A DNA stretch of 64,000 nucleotides, taken from the NCBI GenBank assembly GCA_963580455.1, contig OY756968.1:19251996-19315995 (forward strand), read 5' to 3'. A model generated the notes under the pieces. That model was not told where the DNA came from. It worked only from the letters and a program-made list of their open reading frames with translations, and ran no database searches. Of the stretch, positions 23,330-35,425 are shown one piece after another. The stretch is from Euonymus europaeus. Its lineage: Eukaryota; Streptophyta; Magnoliopsida; Celastrales; Celastraceae. Made by a program: the position numbers and the translations under genes. Positions within the stretch are counted from its first letter, which is position 1. The number at the start of each line of letters is the position of its first letter.

Positions 23330-23786
23330 CAACCACCGGTTGTTGCGGCTCCTTGAAGAGAGAGAAAAGGAGAGTTTTGTTTTGTTTCGAGTGTGTCATA
23401 GAGAGACGGAGACATGGAGATATCGACGGAGATGGGATCTCACTCTCACCGCCGCCGCCGCCGCCGCTACTGCTCTCACTGCTTACGCTCACTCACCTAG
23501 CACCGCCACCTACATTGCTATTTTCGGGTATTCACTACAGTCTGCAGTTCCTATTTTGCTTCCCCTTTTTGTCCTTGCCTTTGCACTTTTATTACACTTT
23601 TGTCCTCTTCTATCTGTGCACTTTCCCGTTTGTTTCTGATTATCGTTTTCTTCTTCTCTGCGACATACAGATCTCTAGTTTGGCCTCAGCTTTGGGACAT
23701 AAACTTCAACTCTAACCCTAATCCACATATTTTCTTTCAATCTTACAGTTACAGTCCACTCACAGTCACTGATACAAGACAGAAAG
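23330..23786 (+). other. Possible 5' untranslated exons of the At1g16860-like gene
   Basis: A GC-richer patch with (CCG)n at 23451-23466 stands out from its surroundings and resembles a plant transcription start region. A donor-like CGG|GTATTC at 23528, an acceptor TGCGACATACAG ending near 23670, and a donor AAAG|GTATGT at 23787 could delimit two short exons. An upstream reading frame ATG 23414 to TAG 23500 encodes 28 residues with six consecutive Arg. Assignment to the gene at 28895 is inferred only from strand and order; it could belong to an unrecognised gene. Confidence 0.3.
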
Positions 23787-25636
23787 GTATGTATGTTTTC
23801 TTGGTTTTCAATTTTGGTCGATTTTCTTGCAGATCTGTCAACAAAGGTATATAAAATGACATCTTAGTGAAGTTTACTTGGAATCTGAGATCCTGCTATT
23901 TATACTTATTGTACATTGTTTAATCAATTGAAAGGTTAAGTTCAGCTAAATTCTCAAGTTGCGTTCTTATACTTGTTTTACATTGTTTAATCATATGAGA
24001 TCCTGCAATTATTCTTATTGTACATTGTATGTTGTGAATCATATTACCTTTTCTTTTCTTGCATTTGTGATAAAATGTTTTCGGTAATTAGATGTTGTAG
24101 ATTTGAGACAACTGAGATGGAGAAATTTATATCAGTTTTGAATTTGAAAGTGCCTATATATATATATATTTTTTTTTTGTGTGGATAGACAAGAGCCTAT
24201 GTTGTTACTTCACAGATTTTCTATTATTTAAGGAAGGACCCATGGAGAAGCAGCCCAGAGAACTAGAATGCAGCTAAGATAATGCTATGAAAAAACAAAA
24301 TTAGAACAAATAGCACGATTCAATATGCCAACATTTGACGTTGATAATATACTACTTTCAACAAACTAAGTCAAGAAATATTCTTGATCCTTAAAATCTT
24401 ATTGTTTCTCTCCACTCATATACAAGCAAGTAGCCAAAGTGATGGGCTGAAGCACTTGCTGATGCAGTTTTTAAAGTGCTGATGTTGATATTAACTAGGA
24501 TTGAGCAAAACCAGAAAGATTCAACGAAACCAGAAACTCTAACCCTCAAATCAGCCCCAATTTTCGAGAACCCTAGAACATAAATTCTCGATTCCTTGAT
24601 TTTTTTTAAAACTGAAACAGAGCATCCAGCAAATGAGAATAATGCTGAATCTTTAAATTAAATAGTATTGCCCTGAATCTCTTAGGTAAGGTCAGACAGG
24701 CTCATCTTCCCCTCTCAGTGCTCACCGAGCTTGTCAAGGAATCTCTCTCATTGCAAATTATTGCTGTAAAAATTCGGTCTCTTCCTTTATTTCTGAGGCA
24801 AGCAAGCCTTTTAATAGAGGTTAAAAAACATTGGCTTAAGAAAATATTAGGATTCCTAAACCTGACAACATAATGGCATAAAAAAATGATCTAAATAAAA
24901 GGGAAACTTTCACCACAAAGGATTCCTTGATTCTTCAAAAGAACATATTAAAAAGAAAAACAAAATTAATGGCTTCCTGCATCACTTGCCGTTACACTTA
25001 CACCTGTCCAAAATCCTCCAATCATGAAACTTGGCGGCCTGATATTTGCCTGTAGTCCTATCAATGCCCATAAAGTTCATGCAATTCTCCAGACCTTCTA
25101 ATTCTAGTCACAAAGGCTACAGATTGACCACAGCATGACCTTTTTCTTAGCTTTTTTTGTGGTCAAGATCTTGCCCCAGGTGTCTTCCAAGATAAAGAAA
25201 GCAATCTTTGGAGGGATTTGGACCTTCTAGATTCATTGGAGTCAAAGGAAAAGGCGATTGCCTAGATGGTGCTTTTCTTTGAGAAGCTCATTGTAACAGG
25301 ATTTGATTGTTTAATGCCCTGTCTTTAGAAGTTCCAGAAAATTTTATCTGCTAAATTTGTGGGGAAGTACTTCCTTCCATTTCTTCAGCCCTCTTAGTAA
25401 AGGATCACCCATTGAGTATGTGGAAGAACCTCCCTCTTGAAGGTTATAAATGGCTGAAATTCTCTAGGATTCCAGTTTACAAGTTAAGAAAGCCACTCTA
25501 GTAGAGGGGATAAAGACATATACTAAACTGGTCAATTTGATAGATGTTTTTGATTAGTCTTCGACCTTCAGAGAAGAAACTTAATTTTTTAACAAGTTAT
25601 TTTTTTCTTGATATTTGTCATTTCAATGAACCGGTG

Positions 25637-26480
25637 TTGTCAAAAGCGAGCGCTTGTCTCGCTTAAGTGATGAAGCAAGGCAGTATGAAGGAGTCGCGCC
25701 TCGCTTCATCTCGCACCGCGTCTGTCTCTTAGGCGCAGACAAGCGTCAGCTTTTGTCGAAGTGCAAGGCGATGCAAAGCGATTCAGGTGCATGCTTCACT
25801 GATTTTGGGCTTGATATTGCGACATCACGCATGAGAGATATTGAGAAGCGCAGCCTAATTCAGTGAGATCGGCAGCTCATCTCTGCTCAGTTTGTCTCTC
25901 TCACTTCGTCTCTCCTTTGTCAATCACACATCTCTGCTTCTCTATAGTCGTCTGCCCTCCTCTATCAAAGTATCAATCTCGACCTTTCTCCTCCTTTGTC
26001 AATCGCGATCATGCCTCTCTCATCTTCTTTGTTGATCGCTCCTCTCCCTTAATTTTTCTGGAATTATAAATACTTATCTACATTTATTTTATATCTTGAA
26101 AGGAAAAAAGGTAATTATGTTTATTATTCTTTTATTTTAATAATCCAGCTTAAATATAATTTCACCCATATAAGCAATCAACAAAGTTGTTAAATATAAT
26201 TACAATTTTTTCTTTCTTATACAGGATAAATCCTAAAAGCTCTCCACAATTGGGAAAGATATGTATCAACTATCAAGTATCAACCATAATATTGTTGATG
26301 GACTAAAGAGGAAAAGGGCTAATTATCTATAATCATAAGTTTTGTTATAATTATCTGTCATATTTATAATTTTTTGTAATTATTGAATTTTATTACATAA
26401 TTTTATGAATTTTGCGCTTCGTGTCTTTGAAGCGATTCAAGCCTTGGTGTTTCTTGTGCGCTTTGCGCATTAACTACCCT
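25637..26480. mobile_element. Non-autonomous hAT-like repeat with GCGC-rich ends
   Basis: The left end (GTTGTCAAAAGCGAGCGCTTGTCTCGCTTAAG) and right end (TTTGAAGCGATTCAAGCC...TTGTGCGCTTTGCGCATTAA) are rich in GCGCTT/AAGCGC and roughly complementary. This resembles a repeat family common in eudicot introns that begins GTGTTGTCAAAAGCGCGCTTAAGCG. It encodes nothing recognisable. Borders are approximate and the superfamily is a guess. Confidence 0.45.
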
Positions 26481-27604
26481 GCAATGAACAGATCCCAACT
26501 TTGCTCTCTCCTGAATTTTCTCCATGGAGGCCTAGGTTAAAGAATTGGAAGAGAGTCAACCTTGTCCGCATGATTCAAAACCAACAATCTGCTTGCAATC
26601 CATTCCCCTTTTGGAATCAACTCATGTGTAATGGAAATAAAGTAGGCAAATCATAAGGCTGCAAGTGTTAGGTTTTACATTGCTTTTTCTCAATTGTTTA
26701 TGGTTTTACTTTGTGAGATCCACATAGTGAGCAGGACTTGCAAAGTATGATGCTGCAATTGTTTTCTTCATTGTAACTGTTGGTGATTGCTATAAGGAAT
26801 TATCAATTCTAAATATTAGATGCTTCATATGACGAGGGTTTCAAATTTCATGTTGGGGGAAAGCAAGTACGACCTTGAAGTAAAATATTTGGAAAACCGG
26901 TTTTTGACACTCTTAATTTCAATTTGAATATGTGAAATTTTGGTTATTTGTTGTCCGCCTTGATTTTTCAACAAATTTGGTGGTGCGACATCCTTAGGTA
27001 CAGTCATGCCATTTCTCTTATTTAAGACTCTTAAAAAAGGCATCTGATTGCTCAGTGGAGTGTTGTTTTGGAAATCAATTGGTGAAGAACAGTGTGATTG
27101 TAATAACTTATGTTTACTTAATGCTTTAGTGTTGACTGCCGACTTATCCTCATGATGAAGCAAACCATGATCAAGGCAGTAACTGAATTTGTCAGTCTTT
27201 GTTGCTTAGACACTATTAGAACTTGGAAGAATGGAAGATATGTGTTTTTTTCCTTGTTTGACATTGTACTTCATTAAGATACTATAGTTTTAAGTTTTAT
27301 GCTCTGCTGCTAACTCTTTTCGCATGAGTTTTCTTTTGCCTACCCATGATAGAGCTTTCAATGGTATGCAAATGTCATTTTTTTTAATGTACTTGTTTTG
27401 TTGGAATTCAACTTTTCAATGAAAAGTATGCCTTCTTACGTGTGGTATTACCAGCATCCAGATAGAGGGAGGGTATATTAAGTGTTTATTGTGGGTGATA
27501 AACTGATAATGCCTGAAGTTAAATCTTTGGTGCTATATTAGTCTCAATAGTTCATTTAATCTGAAATGAGGATGTCAGTTGCTTTGTTCGCTTGGCTGAA
27601 GCTT

Positions 27605-27871
27605 CATGATGCAAGGACCCCCAACCCAGGACGATACCCACTCATGGGCCCCTTTGCGATGGGCTGTCAACCAGCGAGGCCTAGGCCCAAGCATCAAGGC
27701 TGCAGCCCGTACACCCCAACCCAGATCTCCTCGCCCTTCCGGGCATGGTGGGTTGTTGAGGCAGGGATTTGAACCCCTTACCTTCTTTGAACGGGACAAC
27801 CCATTCAACCAACTAAGCTGCACTTTTATGATGCTGGGACCCCCAACCCAAGATGATACCCATACTTCTTG
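27605..27871 (-). mobile_element. tRNA-derived SINE, partly dimeric
   Basis: On the minus strand it has an A box (CAGCTTAGTTGGTTGAATGG, 27820-27801) and a B box (GGTTCAAATCCC, 27775-27764) at tRNA-like spacing, the RNA polymerase III promoter. A segment of about 40 bp (ACCCCCAACCCA.GA.GATACCCA) occurs on both sides of the tRNA-like part, at about 27616-27650 and 27838-27871, suggesting a dimer or tandem insertion. No poly(A) tail is obvious. Confidence 0.65.
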
Positions 27872-28894
27872 TGAGAAACAATTATGGTCTCTGAGTTGGA
27901 GTTCCTTGAGTTGCCGTTAGGGTAAAGGATACTTTGAAATATAGACTATAGAGTCAATTTCAGTTGGATCACCTACTAATTTTAGAGTCAATTCTATCTC
28001 AAATACTCCTGGAACGAGACAATTTCATCGCAAGACTACTATAGAATGATTCATTTGCATCGGTTTTGAAATGTCAGCCACCTATTGACTTCAACAGTCA
28101 ATTGGTAATGAAGTAATTCAACTGAAATGTTCATGTCTTTCAGTCATTCAAAGTATACTTTACCATTACTTTTGTGGAATTTTAGGCCTGAGGAAGTGCA
28201 TCACTACTAGGCCTTTTCTCAGCTCTTACACCATGGGCGACGTCGAAAGAATATTTCTTAGTCATGTTTTCCTGTCCCCCATCCCTCTTTGCATGATTTA
28301 AATATTATGTTTTGATATTTTAGTTGGCTATTAATTATTATTTTCCTTATGTTTTGAGTCTTGGAGGAGGGATGGGAGGATTAAAAAATCATAGTTATAC
28401 TGAAAGTTCTAATATTAGTCTATGCAATATTGCGATTATTACTTCTGCCTTTACTTCCATTTCATAACCTTTGCATATCCCTTCAGAAACAGTTGTGATA
28501 TTTTTCTGTCTTACTCAGCTTTTTGTCTTGGTATTAGATCTGTTTTTCCTGGAATTTAGAGCACTTATGCCTTAGCATAGTAGAAAAATTTTAGGACATT
28601 TATATTGGCTCTTTCTGTTGCTTTTTTGTTTTGTGTTTATCTGATTGCAAGTTGATTGCCACTTGCATATTTTTCTGTTGCGACTGCTTCCTTTGTGTGC
28701 ACATGAGCACATTTATGTTAGACAAGCTTAACTTAATAATTTTGAAGTGTTTAAAGTGAATTTGTCATCATTTTAAACAATTTGTTTCGAATTTAATATG
28801 TACGTGCTTTCTTTTTTATAGGACTCTGTGGATCGCTTCTACATCCTACTAGTTAGTAGCCTGTGGTCTATTTTGTTTGTCTTCAAGAATCCTG

Positions 28895-31165
28895 ATGGGT
28901 TCAAGATACACATCTCATCAGCTTGGCAATGGCCTTTTTGTTTCTGGCCGTCCTGAGCAGCCAAAAGAAAGGACTCCAACAATGAGCTCAACTGCCATGC
29001 CCTACACTGGTGGGGATATCAAGAAGTCTGGGGAACTGGGAAAAATGTTTGATATTTCTACTGATGGCTCTAAGTCTAGGAAATCTGGGCCACTTACTAG
29101 CGCTCCTTCAAGAACTGGATCTTTTGGAGGGGCAGGTTCGATGATGCCTAATGCTCCTTCTCGTGGTGGCTATACATCAGGACCTTTATCGTCTGGAGGT
29201 TTGCCAACTAGCACATTGAAGAAGTCAAATTCTGGGCCATTGAATAAGCATGAGCCCATAAAGAAGTCATCTGGTCCCCAGTCTGGTGGAGTAACTAGGC
29301 AAAACTCTGGCACTATTCCTCCTGTTTTACCTGCAACTGGTCTCATTACATCTGGACCTATTTCTTCAGGACCCCTGAATTCCTCTGGGGCCCCTTGGAA
29401 GGTATCTGGTTCTTTAGACTCTACTGGGTCTGTCAAAAATCACGGTTCATCTATTGCTCACAACCCTGCTGTGACTATTATTAGTCAAGATGATGACTGT
29501 TCTTTCAGGAGAAACTTCCCGAAGCCAGTTTTGTGGTTGGTGATTCTCATATTTGTGATGGGGTTCATTGCTGGTAGCTTTATTCTTGGAGCTGTCCACA
29601 ACGCCATCCTTCTCATTGTAGTTGTGGTTCTTTTCATTGCAGTTGCTGCTATATTCACTTGGAATATTTGTTGGGGGGAAAGGGCTATAATAAATTTTGT
29701 GGCTAATTATCCTGATACTGATCTCAGAACAGCAAAAACTGGGCAATTCGTGAAGGTCTCTGGGGTATGTAGGAAAAGAGAGAAGTTTTACCATTTTATT
29801 TTGCTTGTACTTTAAGTTACTAATGTTGAAAGGGTTTATTTTTACGTTTTTTCTGTAATTGTTGAAGGTGGTCACATGTGGTAATGTTCCCCTTGAATCA
29901 TCCTTCCAAAGAGTTCCTAGATGTGTCTATACATCTGCAAGGTTATACGAGTATCGAGGATGGGGTTCAAAACCTGCCAACCCCACACATCGTCATTTTA
30001 CATGGGGAATGAGATCATCAGAGGTAATTCAAATATTGGCCTCAATTTTCTGATTGACAATTTGTTTTCTCTATAGGCGAACATGTGACTCAGTGGTAGA
30101 GTTGTATGGTGGAAAACGTAGAGGTCTTAGGTTTAATTATTGGAAACAACTTTTCTATATATTATGTGGAAGTAAGGTATGTGCATATCTTGTCTGCGAC
30201 ACTGCTCACTGCTCACTGCAGGAGAAGGGTGCATGAAAATTGTTTACTTTTTTTACGGTTCAACTTCTCTACTCAGTTTTTCCCCCACTATGGGCAAGGC
30301 TTCCCTTCCTCCTCTTTCTTCGTTCATTTTATCCTTCCAGTCATGGAAACTAGTGGTTGGATGACACGGTGGTTACAAACCAAGTTGCACAACACTTGGG
30401 AATGGGCAGTACCCTTCACACTATCGGTTATTTTTTTGTTAATTTCGCCCCCCCTCCGGCCCCACACCACCCCTTCCCCCCAAAATTTTCTTAGTAGGCA
30501 AAATATTCTGTATTTTGAGACTAGAGATTTCAAATATTGGACATCAATTTTTTGTTTATTTTGTCTGTCAGAGGCACGTTGCCGACTTCTACGTCTCTGA
30601 TTTCAAGTCTGGACTAAGAGCATTGGTCAAGTCTGGCAGTGGGGCAAGGGTGACTCCTTTTGTAGATGACTCCTTTGTTATTGATATCAGTCCAGAGAAC
30701 AAAGATTCATCTCCAGAGTTCGTGCGATGGTTGGGACACAAAAATCTTTCTAGTGATGATCGTTTAATGCGTTTGAAAGAGGAGTAAGAAACTAACTCTC
30801 GCCTGAGATTAAAGATTACTGTGGGCATATATAAATATTTTATGTAGCTTTGGTTCATTGTGTGTATAATGTAGTAACCTAAACTGATTACATTATTAAT
30901 CAGTCGTGTGAAGTTAAAACATGGTGTCTTAAACAATGGAACTGTAATATTCAACTGTGATGCTGTTCCTAGGTACATCAAGGAAGGCAGTACAATCAGT
31001 GCGATGGGAGTTGTTCGGAGAGATGAAAATGTGCTTATGATTGTTCAGCCACCTGAGCCGTTAGCAACTGGATGGCAATGGACCAGTTGTATATTTCCAG
31101 CTAGCCTTGACGGAATTGTATTGAGAGGGGAGGATACATCAAGTGGGGATGTTATACCGGTGTAG
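28895..31165 (+). CDS. Membrane protein of the At1g16860 family, four coding exons
   Basis: I read join(28895..29764, 29868..30023, 30572..30783, 30973..31165), 477 codons with TAG; all junctions are GT-AG and keep frame. The 476-residue length equals that of the Arabidopsis family. It opens MGSRYTSHQLGNGLFVSGRP, has a Gly/Ser/Pro-rich low-complexity region with repeated SGPL motifs (about residues 60-190), two adjacent transmembrane helices (about 210-232 and 237-259), then a conserved soluble domain (SGVVTCGNVPLESSFQ, RGWGSKPANP, DFYVSDFKSGLRALVK, YIKEGSTISAMGVVRR) ending GDVIPV. The fourth junction gives Glu where relatives usually have Gly. Its biochemical role is unknown; older database names linking it to ubiquitin-specific proteases have no visible support here. 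It appears intact. Confidence 0.92.
30070..30240 (+). mobile_element. Degenerate Au-like SINE in intron 2
   Basis: TGACTCAGTGGTAGAG resembles a tRNA A box and GGTCTTAGGTTTAATT a mutated B box. It is followed by GGAAACAACTTTTCTATATA, TGGAAGTAAGGTATG and GACACTGCTCACTGC, which match the body of the widespread Au-type plant SINEs in order. It lies in the second intron of the membrane-protein gene, sense to it. Subfamily and exact ends are uncertain. Confidence 0.55.
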
Positions 31166-31725
31166 TTAGTAACGGGAAACTGCCTGGGTTTCCTTCTGTC
31201 AAAATAGTTTTTTCCCTCGAGTATTATTGATGGTGACAATAGCCATGGCGAAGCGATAGAAAGTTCAGTGTGTTTTTGTTATTGTTATTATTATCATTTT
31301 ACGGTCTCTGTGTTTCTCAGTTTGATGTATAGGTTTGAAGGATATTGTTATACTGTTTTAAGGTTTGGGTTGGCTTCAATGTATTGGTAAATTTCTCATG
31401 GTGTTTGAGCAGATAGCTATGGAAGTAGAATTGTAGAAAGTTTTATTGTATCTGAAAATGTCGTATTTAAGCTGGATTTCACTTTTCATATTTGTCAACC
31501 ATCCCTCTCATTTTGGCTATTCTAAATAGATAGCTTTCATTTTCTTATGAATTTTTTGCAAAGCTAAAATTAGATGAGGATGACTTGTACAACTTTTATT
31601 GAGATTGAAGTATTTTACCAACTACCATTGCCTAACTGAATTAAGCAACAAACAATATCTGATACCAACTGTTTAACAATGATTTGTCACTTTCTTTACG
31701 CTACACCCACCTCTTAGGACCCTTA
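31166..31725. other. 3' UTR and downstream spacer
   Basis: It contains the probable 3' UTR of the membrane-protein gene (to about 31.45 kb). No other coding is seen. Confidence 0.5.
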
Positions 31726-32224
31726 CACCATGTTTGGGAGAGGCGGAAAAAGTGAGGTGGAGAGAAATTTTGGGGAAAAGTGATGGAAAATTTATAAGTT
31801 AGTGTGTTTGAGAAGGGAGGTAAAATTTGTAAGGGCAAATTTGTGAGGGAAATACATATGGGACTCACTCCACCTTTTTACCCTCAAAAGTGAGGTGAAA
31901 ATATATTGTTGAGAGAATTGTTACATAAAATTACGTAACAATCCCCACTTTTTTACGTAACACAGTTTACGTAATTATGTTTTCATGTTTTGCAAATTAG
32001 GTGGGCCTCATCCAATTATATATATATAAACTTTTTCTAAAGATAAGGATAAAATGATAAATTTATATCAACTTTATAAATCATAAAAATAAATTTTTTT
32101 ACTTTTTTTTACACTATTTTTTTACTATCCAAACAAAAAGAGATAAAATTAACTTTCTCTACCCTAACCTTCATTTTCCATTTCCCTCAAAAAAAAAAAT
32201 CTCTCCCCCTTCCCAAACATAGTG
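31726..32224. mobile_element. Harbinger-like MITE, 499 bp
   Basis: The ends are inverted repeats CACCATGTTTGGGA (left) and CACTATGTTTGGGA (right, minus strand), differing at one base. They are flanked by TTA (31723-31725) and TCA (32225-32227), compatible with the TWA-type 3-bp duplication of PIF/Harbinger elements after one mutation. The interior is AT-rich and non-coding. Confidence 0.75.
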
Positions 32225-33059
32225 TCAGTTTTCATCATTGCTATTTTTTTTTTCAATTCTGTCATCAATAACTTCATGATGCAATTGAGTTAAATAAATT
32301 AGGAAAACAAAAATCTTCAAAGTTCATATTTTTGCACAGAAAAAGGAAAAAAAAAGTAGTGGATAGACTTCAATCTTAAGTAAACGTCATTGCTGTCTTT
32401 GTTTTGGATGAAGTAAAAAGTAAACGCAGGCATGATGATCGTTCATTACCGCCTTTGTTTCTTTTTGTTTTTTGGATATAAATGTAGGGAATTTGAGAGA
32501 GTACTTCCGAATTTATTTTGAATTATTTATTAATTTACCTCCAACTAAAATATTACAAATTTGAGATGGGCAAAACTCCCAATAATAGACTAAAAAATTA
32601 AAACTATAATTAACTATTTAAAATATTGTCAAAACCACCTTTAATATAAGAAGAAGAAAAAAACATGGCCAACAAATATCCACCATTGACTTTTCATACC
32701 CTTAACATAAAGCATAAGAGAACATAAGGTCAATTGCAATGGGTGTAATTTTGATGAATTAATGAAAATATATTGAAATATGTGTTTTACTGATGTTATT
32801 ATATTAAGAGATGTGTTTTGCTCATGTGGATAAATATGTGGCTTGACTAAAATGGGTACAATATGGATATGGAGAAGTGGAAAGTTGTTGGCTTGGCTAA
32901 AATGGGAAGAGAAAAATGTATAGGGATTTATATTTTATTAATATGGTTGTATTAAGATATGTTTTATATTGATGTGGGTGGGTATGTGGCTTGATTTTTT
33001 GTGTAATAAATGTGAGACATAATATGTGATTTTAATGGAGTGAATCAACCAACTCGAAA
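32225..33059. other. AT-rich spacer
   Basis: No gene is seen. The stretch 32700-33010 has repeated GTGGCTTGA and AAAATGGG words and may be an old MITE, but no clear terminal repeats were found. Confidence 0.35.
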
Positions 33060-33369
33060 AATGAAGTCGCCATCAATTGATTTTTAGGATGCAATTGGAT
33101 ACCTATTATGATCTACGGAAAAGAAAAATAGGTAAGGAGGTTTATTAAGCACGGGAAAGGTGTCAGGCACCCCACAACTCCCGAAAACGGTTACCTTAAA
33201 ATGTTTTCCTATTTGGCTCAAATTTGCTTTAAAAAATTGATTGGTATGTACTAATTGTTTTATTGATTTTCTATGTCTGTTAGAAGTCAATACTTCAATC
33301 TAGTGGGCTTGGCCCGTTAATCAATACTTCAATCTAGTGAACTTGGCCCATTAATGGTGTGACAATTTG

Positions 33370-33790
33370 GTATTGAAAAAAAAAGATTGGATGAAAAATC
33401 ACATTTGGAGTGGGTTTTGACATTTTGAAAAGGTGCACGAGATTAATGGTGTTATTCCCGGTTTGGTCAAAAATATTTTGAAAGATTTGAATGAAAAATC
33501 CCACTTAGAGTAGATTTCTGAAGATTTTGAAAAGATAAGATGAAAAATCTCACTTGGAGTAGGTTTTGATGATTTTAAAAAAGGTGCATGAGATCGTTGG
33601 GGCTATTCTCGGCTTAACCAAAAATATTTAGGAATGATGAAAAATCTCACTTGGAGTGGATTTAATAATTTTGAAAATAGTACACGGGATCATTTGGGTC
33701 ATTCTTGGCTTGACCAAAAATGTTTTGAGAATAAAAAAAATCACACTTGGAGTGGATTTTTATGATTTTGAAGAAGGAATGTGAATTTTG
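33370..33790. repeat. Degenerate tandem repeats, 3' region of the Ogre-like element
   Basis: Four to five diverged units contain GAAAAATCTCACTTGGAGT, then GATTTTGAAAA and GGCTTGACCAAAAAT. The spacing is uneven (about 70-120 bp). They lie downstream of pol in the element's orientation, where Ogre-type elements carry subrepeats. Confidence 0.7.
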
Positions 33791-35084
33791 GGGATTTGAT
33801 TGATGCACCAAAGAGGTCCAAATACAATTATAAGTCCAATTCAACGGAACTTATAACCATGTCTTTCATGAAAAGTGGGAGTCCCGTTTAAAACTCATTG
33901 GTTGAGGTGGATGTCTGCGACCCCTTTAAAATCTTAAATAGACCCCTCAATTCTCTAAAAGCTTAATTTCATTCTAGTTCCATGAGCACCAACTTTTTCG
34001 AATGAGCCACATAGAAATCCATGATATCTCAAGGACTCCTTGGAATTGATCGAAATTAATGGATTCCATAATTATATCTTGGTGTCTTATTAGGGTGAGA
34101 TGGCTTGGATTAATCTCAATACTAAACGCGTTGCATTGCTTTCATGGCATCACAAGCAATATACAAACAAATTTTAACATGTATTTTTCAATCATAACAT
34201 AAAATTAAAATCATAAACATTCATTGTAAATATTCTCAATCCACAAAATAAAACCTAAATATCTATGTGTTTCTAACAGCCTAAAAATATCATGTATGCA
34301 TTTTCACCTTCTTCTTTCTCTCAAGAACTTCTTTGCTCTTATTCAAATCAAGTTGTTGTATGTGAGTTTTGGATAAATGGAAGAATTGCTTGAATGAATG
34401 AGAGGACTAGTGAAGGTGATGGTGATTTTTTAGAGTACGAGAGCGGGAGACTGAGAGAGAGAGAACTATATCTGGAGTCAGAGTTGGTGAGAGTTGGATC
34501 TTAGAGAGTTTATGGAGAGGGAGAAAAAGTGAGATCAAAAGTCCTCTAGGTAAAATGAGAGAGTGGATATATAAAGGGTGAGAAGGATGGAAAAGTTAAT
34601 GAGAGATGGGAAGACGAGAGTTGTTTGAGAGAGGATAAGTTAATGAGAGATGTGAATATGAGAGTTTTTGTGATATAATGGGGTAAGGGTTGGAGTTGAT
34701 GGTGATTAATGGGGTGAGTGAAGAGAGTTGATGGTGAGAGATTGGGAAGGGGGTAAGGGGTTGTAGTTGATGGTGTAGATGTGGTTGGAGAATTGATGAT
34801 GGGTGAGGTGGAGTGATGGTGTAGGTATGGTGAAAGAATTGATGAAGGTTGAGGTGGAGTGATGGGTTTAGATCTTTTTATTTATTATTATCTTGTTTTT
34901 ATTTTTATTTATTATTTTTTATTTCTAAAACAAAAATTAAATCCGAACGAATAAAGGTGACTACAATTGCCCTGCTTTGTTTGTTTTTTATGAAATAAAA
35001 GGCAGACAAAGGTATAGTTAACCTAGTTTCGTGCGGGAAAATGAAACATGGGAGTGAATGCTTTTATTTCAAAGATTTTGATTT

Positions 35085-35425
35085 TTCATTATCAAAAAGT
35101 GCTCAAAATTACTGTAGTAATTCCCGAATTGGCTGAAATATTTTAAATGAATTTTATTGTAGCCATTCTCAGCTTGGTTGAACATTTTGAAATAATTTTT
35201 ATTTTCTCTTTTGACTTTTTTGATTTAAATTTTTTTTGATAAAAAGTGTTCAAGATCACTGTAGTAATTCCTGACTTGGCTGAAATATTTTAAATGAATT
35301 TTATAGTAGCCATTCTCGGCTTGGTTGAACATTTTGAAATGATTTTTATTTTCTTTTTTGACTTTTTTGACTTAATTTTTTTTATAAAAAGTGCTCGGAA
35401 TCATTGGAGTCATTCCCGAATTGGC
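35085..35425. repeat. Second tandem repeat, unit about 150 bp
   Basis: Two full units and part of a third contain AAAAAGTG.TC, GTAGTAATTCC, GGCTGAAATATTTTAAATG and CTTGGTTGAACATTTTGAAAT. Their words partly echo the array at 33370-33790, so both may share one origin. Confidence 0.75.

Larger units (their letters stand above)
23787..28894. other. Long presumed intron or intergenic region with repeats
   Basis: No conserved coding was found in 5.1 kb upstream of the membrane-protein start codon. It holds an (AT)n at about 24157-24170, the hAT-like repeat at 25637-26480 and a tRNA-derived SINE at 27605-27871. A pyrimidine-rich acceptor-like CTTTCTTTTTTATAG at about 28808-28822 could end a leader intron. 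Confidence 0.5.

Noticed and set aside
23340..23715. Frames of 99 and 120 codons with poly-Ala or poly-Pro
   Set aside because: They are different readings of the (CCG)n run; no family resemblance, and donor-like sites cut them.
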